NCBI GenBank assembly: GCA_900539915.1
Contig: UQDU01000041.1
Location: forward strand, 1 to 18,905
Direction: 5' to 3'
From: an uncultured Bacteroidales bacterium
GTDB taxonomy: Bacteria; Bacteroidota; Bacteroidia; Bacteroidales; Muribaculaceae
Length of the DNA: 18,905 nt
Made by a program: the position numbers and the translations under genes. Of this stretch, positions 1-6,479 are shown one piece after another; the stretch's first letter is position 1; each line of letters opens with the position of its first letter. The notes beneath the pieces are model-generated. The model was given only the letters and a program-made list of their open reading frames with translations, was not told the origin of the DNA and made no database searches.

Positions 1-148
1 CGATGTGTGCATTCCTTAAGTGAACAGCATTGGGGTGCATCCCTACAAGTTTGAGGGTCTGGATACAAGTTTTTCAACACCTCCTTCCATATAATTTCAA
101 GCATCAACGACTGCTTGAGTTAGTACAATGCTTGTGGGGAAAAATGAG

Positions 149-156
149 TAACTTTG
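149..156 (+). promoter_or_regulatory. Candidate -7 promoter box for the CAT-like gene
   Basis: TAACTTTG matches the Bacteroidetes -7 consensus TAnnTTTG exactly and lies 28 nt before the ATG at 185. No TTTG or TTG is found 19-21 nt upstream, so the -33 half is not supported. Bases 1-148 contain no convincing gene, only a 7-bp hairpin (97-103 with 112-118) and a short direct repeat. Confidence 0.35.
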
Positions 157-184
157 GGTGCGTAATTTAAGTAAATGACCGGTT

Positions 185-823
185 ATGGAAGAGGTGAATC
201 CGCGCGAGACTTCACGCGCCTATGCTTTTGAGATGTGGATGAAGGCCCCGATGCCTATGGTGACAATGTTTAAGACGCTTGACGTGACGCGCCTTGTGAG
301 TCTGAGCCGTCGGCTCGGACTGAAATTCAACATGCTGATGTGCTGGTGTGTGGGACGTGCGGCTTCGCAGGTCAAAGAGTTCTATATGCTGCCTGTCGGC
401 GACAAACTCATCCGCTACGACTCGATTGCTGTCAACACCATCGTCGCCAACCGCGAGGGAGAGGTAAGTTCGTGCGATATTCCGTATTCCGATGACCTGA
501 CCGAATTTAATGGCGACTATCTGCGCCTGACCCGACAGGTGGCCGACAGTTGCGAGAATCATGACATCACCGACAGCATGGTAATCGGGACGTCGGCCCT
601 GGCCCAATACGACATTGACGGAGCCGTGGGGATGTACAGCGGCGTGTTCAACAATCCCTTCCTTATATGGGGAAGATACCGCAAGAAATGGTTCAGGACC
701 ACTCTTACGGTATCTTTCCAGTTTCATCACACGCAGATGGACGGAGCCCATGCCGCGCGTTTTCTCGACCTGCTGCAGAGGGAAATCAACGGGCTGCACC
801 CGAGGTGCCGGCATCATCTCTGA
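185..823 (+). CDS. CatA-like O-acetyltransferase
   Basis: This is a 212-residue protein of the chloramphenicol acetyltransferase family, close to the usual 210-220 length. These are soluble trimers that transfer acetyl from acetyl-CoA to a hydroxyl group. The catalytic HHxxxDG motif is intact as HHTQMDG at residues 181-187, near the C-terminus as expected. Ser137 (in GTSAL) sits about where classical enzymes have the Ser of their SxxPW motif, but the following Pro-Trp is absent. The N-terminal strand-helix pattern (residues 17-62) also fits the family. Divergence at the substrate-side motifs makes true chloramphenicol resistance uncertain; many gut Bacteroidales carry such genes with unknown acceptors. 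No transporter or other resistance gene is adjacent. The 3' end overlaps the convergent small membrane-protein gene by 38 bp. Family assignment is firm; substrate is unknown. Confidence 0.85.
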   Translation: MEEVNPRETSRAYAFEMWMKAPMPMVTMFKTLDVTRLVSLSRRLGLKFNMLMCWCVGRAASQVKEFYMLPVGDKLIRYDSIAVNTIVANREGEVSSCDIPYSDDLTEFNGDYLRLTRQVADSCENHDITDSMVIGTSALAQYDIDGAVGMYSGVFNNPFLIWGRYRKKWFRTTLTVSFQFHHTQMDGAHAARFLDLLQREINGLHPRCRHHL

Positions 824-998
824 CTGCCCGGCGGTAGCCAAGATAGAAGCGGAAACAGGCGGCGTATATGATGACCGCCGACAGCAGTTCCCACCATGTG
901 CCACTGCCCGTGAAGAAGTCCACGGCACGCGCCACAATGACAGCGATGCCGACGATGCTCAGGACGAGAAATATGTTACGCTTTATGCGGTTGCTCAT
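786..998 (-). CDS. Small two-helix membrane protein, unknown function
   Basis: This 70-residue protein starts at ATG 998. A GTG at 1016 would add six residues and overlap the TGA of the upstream lipoprotein gene, allowing translational coupling. It has a short basic N-terminus (SNRIKR), one hydrophobic helix at about residues 9-26, a short polar and tryptophan-containing loop, and a second helix at about 33-50. It ends in an Arg-rich tail, so both ends are probably cytoplasmic. I do not recognise a named family. It directly follows the META-domain lipoprotein gene and is probably co-transcribed with it. Its last 38 bp are antisense to the end of the acetyltransferase gene. Reality as a gene rests on the clean membrane topology and the tight operon spacing. 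Confidence 0.6.
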   Translation of the reverse strand: MSNRIKRNIFLVLSIVGIAVIVARAVDFFTGSGTWWELLSAVIIYAACFRFYLGYRRAVRDDAGTSGAAR

Positions 999-1012
999 GA
1001 CGGCATCCCGTA

Positions 1013-1510
1013 TCACTCAGCGGTGCCCTTGACCTCAGCCGGAGCCTTGCGGAGCACGATATACTTGCTCGCAGATGTGTTGAGACGCACTATAGAGTCG
1101 TTCTCGAAGTCTATGGCATTAACTTCGGGGAGCACCTGCTTGAGGAGGTCCTCTACAGTCATGTTGTCACATGCCATCTCAGTGCAGAAGGTATTGTCGC
1201 CGAATTTGAGCGAGTCACCGGCTGCGACATAGCTGCCGCCGATAGTGTTGCAATTGGTATTGGCGGAAAACGTGCTGTCGGCGCGGAATGTGATATACTG
1301 CTTTACGTCGGGGGTGATTTCGGCCGGACGTGCCGACAGGGAGTCGCTGACCACTACATTTTCTATATACCAGCAACCTACTATGGATTTTTCGACAGAG
1401 GCGGTATCTGAAGCTGCGGCTGCGTTTGCATCGGCAGTTGCGGTCTTGCCTCCGCATGCGCTCAAAATCAGGGCTGCCACAGCGGCAGATGAAATAAACA
1501 ATGATTTCAT
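1013..1510 (-). CDS. META-domain (HslJ-like) lipoprotein
   Basis: This is a 165-residue predicted lipoprotein. The signal peptide ends in a lipobox with Cys19 (LSACG) as the lipidation site, so the mature protein is membrane-anchored. After a low-complexity Ala/Thr/Asp linker (residues 22-40), a single META domain spans roughly residues 42-155. Its hallmarks are GCW near the start, the NCN turn at 86-88 followed by a Gly-rich strand, the Cys109/Cys114 pair, and a Leu-rich helix (DLLKQVLP, 121-128). META/HslJ proteins are small beta-rich envelope proteins linked in other bacteria to stress or drug tolerance; a molecular role is not established. A promoter sits upstream at 1546-1577 and a small membrane protein follows. 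A tandem-domain relative lies at 14906-15787. Confidence 0.85.
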   Translation of the reverse strand: MKSLFISSAAVAALILSACGGKTATADANAAAASDTASVEKSIVGCWYIENVVVSDSLSARPAEITPDVKQYITFRADSTFSANTNCNTIGGSYVAAGDSLKFGDNTFCTEMACDNMTVEDLLKQVLPEVNAIDFENDSIVRLNTSASKYIVLRKAPAEVKGTAE

Positions 1511-1545
1511 GTCAGTATTTTTTGACTATTGTAAAAAAGGGACTG

Positions 1546-1577
1546 CAAAGGTATATAAAATAAGGGAAACGGCGAAA
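1546..1577 (-). promoter_or_regulatory. Promoter of the META lipoprotein gene
   Basis: On the minus strand the -7 box TACCTTTG (1553-1546) is a perfect consensus match. A TTTC at 1577-1574, one base off the -33 TTTG, precedes it with a 20-nt spacer. Transcription would begin near 1540, leaving a leader of about 30 nt before the ATG at 1510. Confidence 0.5.
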
Positions 1578-1622
1578 TATCAGAACAGCGCAATATCTCA
1601 CAATCTATTGCCATATAGCCGC

Positions 1623-1664
1623 AAAAAAGCGTCAGGGATGCCTCGGTTTGAAGCATCCCTGACG
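1623..1664 (-). terminator. Rho-independent terminator of tRNA-His
   Basis: A perfect 12-bp inverted repeat (1630-1641 with 1653-1664) with an 11-nt loop is followed, reading on the minus strand, by six T residues (1628-1623). It begins 7 nt past the tRNA discriminator base and lies upstream of the META lipoprotein promoter, so it separates the two transcription units. Confidence 0.88.
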
Positions 1665-1671
1665 AGGGGGG

Positions 1672-1745
<74 letters not shown>

Positions 1746-1751
1746 CATTTT

Positions 1752-1779
1752 AAGGTGCTGCAAAGGTAGCACCTTTTTT
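1752..1779. repeat. Inverted repeat around the tRNA-His -7 box
   Basis: The arms AAGGTGCT (1752-1759) and AGCACCTT (1768-1775) are perfectly complementary with an 8-nt loop. The loop and the first base of the right arm contain the tRNA-His -7 box. On the plus strand the right arm runs into a six-T stretch (1774-1779), so it looks like a terminator for antisense transcripts. Confidence 0.45.
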
Positions 1780-1791
1780 CGGTCTGTGCAA
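1761..1791 (-). promoter_or_regulatory. Promoter of tRNA-His
   Basis: On the minus strand, TTG (1791-1789) is followed after 20 nt by TACCTTTG (1768-1761), a perfect -7 box. Initiation near 1755 would give a 5' leader of roughly 10 nt for RNase P to remove. Confidence 0.72.
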
Positions 1792-1830
1792 GCGTTTCAA
1801 CCGTTTTTTAATCAAAACGCTTTTATTTCG
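1790..1830. repeat. Second inverted repeat upstream of tRNA-His
   Basis: AAGCGTTT (1790-1797) and AAACGCTT (1815-1822) form an 8-bp inverted repeat with a 17-nt AT-rich loop. On the plus strand a T-rich run follows. It overlaps the -33 element of the tRNA promoter and lies in the gap after folD. It does not have a T-tract in the folD direction, so I do not call it the operon terminator. Confidence 0.3.
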
Positions 1831-1854
1831 CACATTTTCGGTGCGTTTCCGACG

Positions 1855-2742
1855 TCATTTTTTGGGATAGACGTCTCCGCGTGCCGCTAAGAGGGTATTC
1901 TGCATGAGAGAGCAGATGGTCATCGGGCCTACACCGCCGGGGACAGGGGTGATGAACGAGCACTTGGGAGCCACATTGTCAAAATCAACATCGCCTCGCA
2001 GACGGAAACCGCTCTTCTTGGTAGCGTCCGGCACTCGGGTAGTGCCCACGTCGATGATTGCAGCACCATCCTTCACCATATCGGCAGTCACAAAACCGGG
2101 GCTGCCGAGGGCGGCGATGATAATGTCGGCCTCGCGGCATATCTCCTTGAGGTCACGGGTGGCACTGTGGCACACGGTCACTGTGGCATCGCCCGGCACG
2201 CGCTTCTGCATCATAAGGGAGGCAACCGGCTTGCCTACGATGTTGCTGCGGCCGAGCACCACGCAGCGTGCGCCCTTGGTGGGTATATTGTAACGTCCCA
2301 GCAGCTCCATGATGCCGGCCGGAGTGGCCGAAAGGAAGCAGGGCAGTCCGATAGACATGCGGCCTACATTGATGGGGTGGAAGCCGTCGACGTCCTTGCG
2401 GTAGTCTATAGCCTCGATGATGCGCTGCTCGGATATATGGCGCGGCAGCGGAAGCTGCACTATGAAGCCGTCAACGTCATCGTCAGCATTGAGCTTGGCG
2501 ATGGTGTCAAGGAGCTGCTGCTCGGTGACATCGTCCTCAAAGCGTATGAGTGTGGATTTGAATCCGCACTGCTCGCAAGCCTTCACCTTGTGGGCCACAT
2601 AGGTCTCGCTGCCCCCGTCGTGGCCGACGAGTATGGCTGCCAGATGCGGACGTTTCATACCCTTGTCGAGCATGGCGGTCACCTGCTCGGAAATCTCGCG
2701 CTTGATGTCGTCGGAGATTTTTTTGCCGTCAATGAGTTGCAT
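1855..2742 (-). CDS. folD: FolD, methylenetetrahydrofolate dehydrogenase/cyclohydrolase
   Basis: This 295-residue cytosolic enzyme reversibly converts 5,10-methylene-THF to 5,10-methenyl-THF with NADP+, then hydrolyses it to 10-formyl-THF. The N-terminal catalytic domain holds the YVxxK motif (Y48, catalytic K52), the QLPLP loop at 96-100 and DVDGFHP at 117-123. The Rossmann domain has the nucleotide-binding GRSNIVGKP at 164-172. The C-terminal signature PVPGGVGPMT is complete. Length matches the family (280-300). It is the last gene of the panC-panD-ffh-folD operon, 43 bp after ffh. The context is suggestive because the pantoate branch of CoA synthesis uses methylene-THF, although panB itself is not here. 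Identification is secure. Confidence 0.97.
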   Translation of the reverse strand: MQLIDGKKISDDIKREISEQVTAMLDKGMKRPHLAAILVGHDGGSETYVAHKVKACEQCGFKSTLIRFEDDVTEQQLLDTIAKLNADDDVDGFIVQLPLPRHISEQRIIEAIDYRKDVDGFHPINVGRMSIGLPCFLSATPAGIMELLGRYNIPTKGARCVVLGRSNIVGKPVASLMMQKRVPGDATVTVCHSATRDLKEICREADIIIAALGSPGFVTADMVKDGAAIIDVGTTRVPDATKKSGFRLRGDVDFDNVAPKCSFITPVPGGVGPMTICSLMQNTLLAARGDVYPKK

Positions 2743-2785
2743 ATCTTATATATATGGTGTTATATGTTGTCGGTATAGGTAGTTC

Positions 2786-4117
2786 TTAGCGGCGGCGCAT
2801 GTTGCGCATCATTGCCATGGGGTTTTTCTTGGCACCCTGCACGAGTTTCATCATCTTGCGCGCTTCGTCAAACTGCTTGATGAGGCGGTTGACCTCCGCA
2901 ACGGTGGTTCCCGAGCCCTTGGCTATGCGCTGGCGGCGGCTTGCGTTGATGATGTCGGGGCGAGTACGCTCCTCTATGGTCATGGAGCGGATTATGGCCT
3001 CCACGCCCTTGAAAGCGTTGTCGTCGATGTCCATGTCCTTGATGGCTTTGCCGACACCGGGTATCATTGATGCCAGATCCTTGAGATTGCCCATCTTCTT
3101 GATCTGCTGTATCTGCTTGAGGAAGTCGTCGAAATTAAACTGGTTGCGTGCCAGCTTTCGCTCCAGCTCCATCGCCTCCTTCTCATCGTAGGCCTGCTGG
3201 GCACGCTCCACAAGTGACACGATGTCGCCCATGCCGAGAATACGGTCGGCCATACGCTCGGGGTGGAACTGATCGATGGCTTCGAGCTTCTCTCCCGTAC
3301 CTACAAACTTGATAGGCTTGGTGACCACGGTGCGGATAGAGAGAGCCGCACCGCCGCGGTTGTCGGCATCGAGCTTGGTCAGCACCACGCCGTCAAAGTC
3401 AAGGCGGTCATTGAACTCCTTGGCAGTGTTGACCGCATCCTGGCCGGTCATCGAGTCGACTACAAACAGAGTCTCCTGGGGCTTGATGGCTTTCTTGATT
3501 GCCTCTATCTCGCGCATCATCTCCTCGTCGACGGCGAGTCGGCCGGCGGTATCGACGATTACGAGGTCGAGATGGTTATGCTTGGCATACGCTATGGCAT
3601 CCTGGGCGATTTTGACCGGATCCTTGACACCCTCCTGAGTATATACCGGCACATCTATCTGCTCGCCGAGCACCTTGAGCTGGTCAATGGCGGCAGGACG
3701 GTACACGTCACAGGCCACGAGCAGCGGACGGCGTCCCTGCTCGCTCTTGAGCTTCCGGGCGAGTTTGCCCGAGAATGTGGTTTTACCCGAACCCTGGAGG
3801 CCCGACATCAGTATGACGGTAGGATTGCCCGACAGATTGAGTTTAGCGGCTTCTGAACCCATGAGGGTAGCCAGTTCGTCATGGACGATTTTGACCATGA
3901 GCTCCTGGGGCTTGACGGCGTTGATTACGTTCTGACCCAGAGCCTTCTGCTTGACGGTGTCGGTAAAGGATTTGGCCACCTTATAGTTGACATCGGCATC
4001 AAGGAGGGCGCGGCGCACATCCTTGAGGGTCTCGGCCACATTGATTTCGGTAATCTTGCCTTGGCCTTTGAGTATCTTGAAGCTGCGTTCGAGTCGTTCG
4101 CTTAGGTTTTCAAACAT
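2786..4117 (-). CDS. ffh: Ffh, signal recognition particle GTPase
   Basis: This is the 443-residue protein subunit of the signal recognition particle. It binds signal sequences of nascent membrane and exported proteins and docks with FtsY in a GTP-dependent manner. The N domain (1-95) precedes the G domain with P-loop GLQGSGKTT (106-114), DTAGRL (189-194), TKLD (247-250) and the closing GTGEK (273-277). The methionine-rich M domain (about 328-443) includes the RNA-binding SGTTVAEVNRL helix and ends in a Met/Arg-rich tail. Length is normal. It lies 30 bp after panD and 43 bp before folD in one operon. No 4.5S/SRP RNA gene is visible in the window. Identification is secure. Confidence 0.98.
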   Translation of the reverse strand: MFENLSERLERSFKILKGQGKITEINVAETLKDVRRALLDADVNYKVAKSFTDTVKQKALGQNVINAVKPQELMVKIVHDELATLMGSEAAKLNLSGNPTVILMSGLQGSGKTTFSGKLARKLKSEQGRRPLLVACDVYRPAAIDQLKVLGEQIDVPVYTQEGVKDPVKIAQDAIAYAKHNHLDLVIVDTAGRLAVDEEMMREIEAIKKAIKPQETLFVVDSMTGQDAVNTAKEFNDRLDFDGVVLTKLDADNRGGAALSIRTVVTKPIKFVGTGEKLEAIDQFHPERMADRILGMGDIVSLVERAQQAYDEKEAMELERKLARNQFNFDDFLKQIQQIKKMGNLKDLASMIPGVGKAIKDMDIDDNAFKGVEAIIRSMTIEERTRPDIINASRRQRIAKGSGTTVAEVNRLIKQFDEARKMMKLVQGAKKNPMAMMRNMRRR

Positions 4118-4147
4118 ATCGGTATTGTGGTGTGTCGGTGAGATTTA

Positions 4148-4504
4148 TCAGGGGAGGAGGCGGTTAGTGGACGTGTCGGGAAATATGACACGCGGCTTAA
4201 ACGTCTTGGCTTCGTCATAGGGCATCGTGGCGTAAGCCATGATGATGACGATGTCGCCGGGCTGCACCTTGCGTGCCGCAGCCCCGTTGAGGCATATCAT
4301 GCCCGAGGCACGTTCACCCGGTATGGCGTAAGTGTCAAAGCGTTCGCCGTTGTTGTTGTCGACGATATAGACACGCTCGCCCGGGAGTATGTCGGCGGCA
4401 TCCATCAGATCCTGGTCGATGGTGATGCTGCCTATGTAGTTGAGGTTGCTCTCAGTGACTGTAACGCGGTGAATCTTGCTTTTCACCATTTCAACTTGCA
4501 TCAT
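4148..4504 (-). CDS. panD: PanD, aspartate 1-decarboxylase
   Basis: This 118-residue proenzyme makes beta-alanine from L-aspartate for pantothenate and CoA synthesis. Self-cleavage should occur between Gly25 and Ser26 in YIGSIT, converting Ser26 to the pyruvoyl cofactor. The supporting active-site residues are present one position later than in E. coli numbering: Lys10, Tyr23, Arg55, Thr58 and Tyr59. The NGAAARKVQPGDIVIIMAY segment (residues 73-91) is typical of the family. The first two codons are both ATG; the one at 4504 is taken, and 4501 is an equally possible start. It lies 54 bp after panC, and its product is one of the two substrates PanC joins. Confidence 0.97.
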   Translation of the reverse strand: MMQVEMVKSKIHRVTVTESNLNYIGSITIDQDLMDAADILPGERVYIVDNNNGERFDTYAIPGERASGMICLNGAAARKVQPGDIVIIMAYATMPYDEAKTFKPRVIFPDTSTNRLLP

Positions 4505-4558
4505 AGAGAATATCTGTGGTGGGGAGAGGGGTGGTATGCTGTAGTGGTTATGGTCTTC

Positions 4559-5401
4559 TCAGTAGCGGATATTGTCAATCAGGCGCACATCGCCCACGAA
4601 TACGGTGATACAGCCGACAGGCTCCGAGGATTCGCTCCAGTCATGGATGGGCTGCATGGTCTTGCCGTCGACAATCTGATAGTATTCCACCCTCGTGTAA
4701 GGAAACGAGTCAATGGTGTCGATGACATAACGGCATGTCTCGTCGACGGTATGGTCCTTGGCCCAGCCGAGGCTTTCGGCCAGAGTACGGTGGATGACCG
4801 GAGCTACCGCACGTTCCTCCTCGCTGAGACGCACATTGCGGCTGCTCATGGCCAGACCGTCGGCCTCGCGGATTATGGGGCACGGCACGATGTCGATGTC
4901 GGTCATCCCCTCGATTTCGGCCATGCGGCGTATCACGGCTATCTGCTGGAAGTCCTTCTCGCCGAAGTAGGCGCGTGTGGGGCGCACATAGTCAAACAGG
5001 CGGCTTACAATCTGTGCCACCCCGTTGAAATGCCCGGGGCGCATCGCGCCCTCCATCACCTCTGCCACAGGGCCGAGGTCGAAGACACGCTCGTCTTTCT
5101 CGGGGTATATCTCGGCTACCTCGGGGGCAAACACTATGTCGACCCCCTTGGACTCGAGCATCGCACAGTCGGCGTCGAGAGTACGTGGATATGTCGCAAG
5201 GTCCTGGGGATTATTGAACTGTGTAGGGTTGACAAACACGCTGACCACCACCACGTCATTCTCGCGGCGTGCGCGGTCAACAAGCGAACCATGGCCTGCA
5301 TGCAGGGCTCCCATCGTAGGCACGAGTCCTATCGAGCCGCCCTGGGCGCGGAGCGAGTCAAGGCGGCTGCGCAGTCCGTTGACTGTCTTTATGATTTCCA
5401 T
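4559..5401 (-). CDS. panC: PanC, pantothenate synthetase
   Basis: This 280-residue cytosolic ligase condenses D-pantoate with beta-alanine using ATP via a pantoyl-adenylate. Motifs are PTMGALHAGH (28-37, with the HxGH nucleotide-binding signature), FVNPTQF (56-62), the GEKDFQQ region and MSSRN, the KMSKS-like loop. The frame is open for 21 more codons upstream (to 5464). The ATG at 5401 is chosen because family members begin at this point (MEIIKTV) and because a strong promoter at 5434-5465 would lie inside the longer version. It is the first gene of the panC-panD-ffh-folD operon. PanB (ketopantoate hydroxymethyltransferase) and PanE are not in the window. Confidence 0.97.
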   Translation of the reverse strand: MEIIKTVNGLRSRLDSLRAQGGSIGLVPTMGALHAGHGSLVDRARRENDVVVVSVFVNPTQFNNPQDLATYPRTLDADCAMLESKGVDIVFAPEVAEIYPEKDERVFDLGPVAEVMEGAMRPGHFNGVAQIVSRLFDYVRPTRAYFGEKDFQQIAVIRRMAEIEGMTDIDIVPCPIIREADGLAMSSRNVRLSEEERAVAPVIHRTLAESLGWAKDHTVDETCRYVIDTIDSFPYTRVEYYQIVDGKTMQPIHDWSESSEPVGCITVFVGDVRLIDNIRY

Positions 5402-5433
5402 TGTTGCAATGTTGCTTAAGCTATATCGGACGG

Positions 5434-5465
5434 CAAATTTACGAAACATTCCGTTGATAGCCAAA
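5434..5465 (-). promoter_or_regulatory. Promoter of the panC-panD-ffh-folD operon
   Basis: On the minus strand TTTG (5465-5462), a 20-nt spacer and TAAATTTG (5441-5434) match the Bacteroidetes consensus perfectly. The expected start site near 5429 leaves a leader of about 28 nt. This also fixes the panC start at 5401. The stretch 5466-5573 to its right holds no gene I can support. Bases 5574-5657 are strongly A+T-rich and lead into the response regulator promoter. Confidence 0.8.
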
Positions 5466-5657
5466 TCACTAATCGGTCAAGAAAACCATCACGCGCCATT
5501 TATGCCGACACCGGTGGCCGTATCCACTGCGCAATCAATCTCCCCCGCTCCACAGCCACCCACTGACGGCATCTAAATTAATATTAATATAATATAGGTG
5601 TCAAAGAGTAATAATTGTACGGAAGTGTTAATTTACTTTACATTGTGGTTACAATAT

Positions 5658-5688
5658 TTTGTATCTTGTAGTACATTGCTTAGATTTG
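5658..5688 (+). promoter_or_regulatory. Promoter of the response regulator gene, abutting the ATG
   Basis: TTTG (5658-5661), a 19-nt spacer and TAGATTTG (5681-5688) match the consensus. The box ends only 6 nt before the ATG at 5695, so the mRNA should have a leader of a few bases or none. The A+T-rich stretch 5574-5657 may act as an upstream activating element. Confidence 0.6.
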
Positions 5689-5694
5689 TATTGC

Positions 5695-6432
5695 ATGAAC
5701 TCTGAAAGCGATACAAACCTTATCAAACCAAAATCCCATCAAATAGTCATTGTAGACAGCGACACAGCCATCACCGGCCTCATCAAACTCAATTTAGAGG
5801 ACGAAGGTTACGGCGTGTGCACGTTTTCCAATGCCGAAGATGCTTTGGATGCCGATTTCACCTATACCGACCTTGTCATCACCGAGGTCATATTAGGAGA
5901 AATCAACGGACTCATGCTTACAGGGATGCTTAAATCGGGCGAAGCCACGGCACATATCCCGGTGATAATTTGCACCACGATGGACAGCGAAGATGACATC
6001 GTCAAAGGTTTTGATGCCGGAGCTGACGACTATATCTTGAAGCCGTTCTCCCTACGCGAGATGATGGCTCGCATAAAGTCGGTGCTCCGCCGCCACAACA
6101 TGTCGTCACGCAAGCCCTATCTGCCGGCTGCGACATCGGCGGCCATACACTACAAAGGGCTTTCGGTCGACACCGCTTCGCGCAATGTCACCATCGACGG
6201 CCAGCAGATACCGCTCACACGCACGGAGCTTATGCTTCTCAATGCCCTTATTTCCAAGCCCGGACATTTCTACAATCACAGCGACCTCTACCGCATAGTG
6301 TGGAACAAGGACGGTGACGCCTCGTCACGCGCACTTGACGTCAGCGCGTCGCGTCTGCGCAAGAAGCTCGGCGAATATGCCTCACACATAGTCAACCGCT
6401 CGGGCATCGGATACGGCTTTGTAGAGAAATAA
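5695..6432 (+). CDS. Atypical OmpR-family response regulator with Glu at the phospho-site
   Basis: This 245-residue protein has an N-terminal receiver domain (about 15-132) and a C-terminal OmpR/PhoB winged helix (about 147-244, ending in the wing GIGYGF). Aligned on conserved Thr94 and Lys116 (in LKPF), the phospho-acceptor position is Glu64 (codon GAG at 5884-5886) in ITEV, where the family has LLD or LDV. One residue of the N-terminal acidic pair is also lost: VDSD (20-23) carries Ser22 where the metal-binding Asp normally sits. The spacing E64-T94 (30) and E64-K116 (52) equals that of PhoB, which supports the alignment. It probably binds DNA without classical phosphorylation. No histidine kinase is adjacent. 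An in-frame start at 5659 exists, but the promoter overlaps it. It likely heads a unit with rnhB and the membrane protein. Confidence 0.92.
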   Translation: MNSESDTNLIKPKSHQIVIVDSDTAITGLIKLNLEDEGYGVCTFSNAEDALDADFTYTDLVITEVILGEINGLMLTGMLKSGEATAHIPVIICTTMDSEDDIVKGFDAGADDYILKPFSLREMMARIKSVLRRHNMSSRKPYLPAATSAAIHYKGLSVDTASRNVTIDGQQIPLTRTELMLLNALISKPGHFYNHSDLYRIVWNKDGDASSRALDVSASRLRKKLGEYASHIVNRSGIGYGFVEK

Positions 6433-6479
6433 CAGTCAAGCTACCACATTCTCAAAAGAAAACATCATCCGGCACCACC

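Noticed and set aside
185..823. Confident chloramphenicol resistance gene
   Set aside because: The catalytic His motif is intact, but the SxxPW region is diverged and no resistance context is present, so only the family is claimed.
212..937. Minus-strand open frame of 241 codons opposite the acetyltransferase gene
   Set aside because: The plus-strand frame carries the HHxxxDG catalytic motif; the reverse frame has no coherent structure.
1790..1830. Terminator for the panC-folD operon
   Set aside because: The inverted repeat is real, but its T-tract is on the plus strand, the wrong direction for folD.
4469..5419. Open frame of 316 codons on the plus strand across panC and panD
   Set aside because: It is antisense to two certain genes, shows no recognisable domain, and its His/Ala/Val-rich composition is typical of the reverse strand of GC-biased coding sequence.
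5402..5464. N-terminal extension of PanC to an upstream start at 5464
   Set aside because: The promoter at 5434-5465 falls inside it, and family members begin at the 5401 ATG.
5489..5576. Possible short coding stretch between panC and the response regulator
   Set aside because: The open frame here is only the tail of a reading frame antisense to panC, with no start, promoter or recognisable protein.
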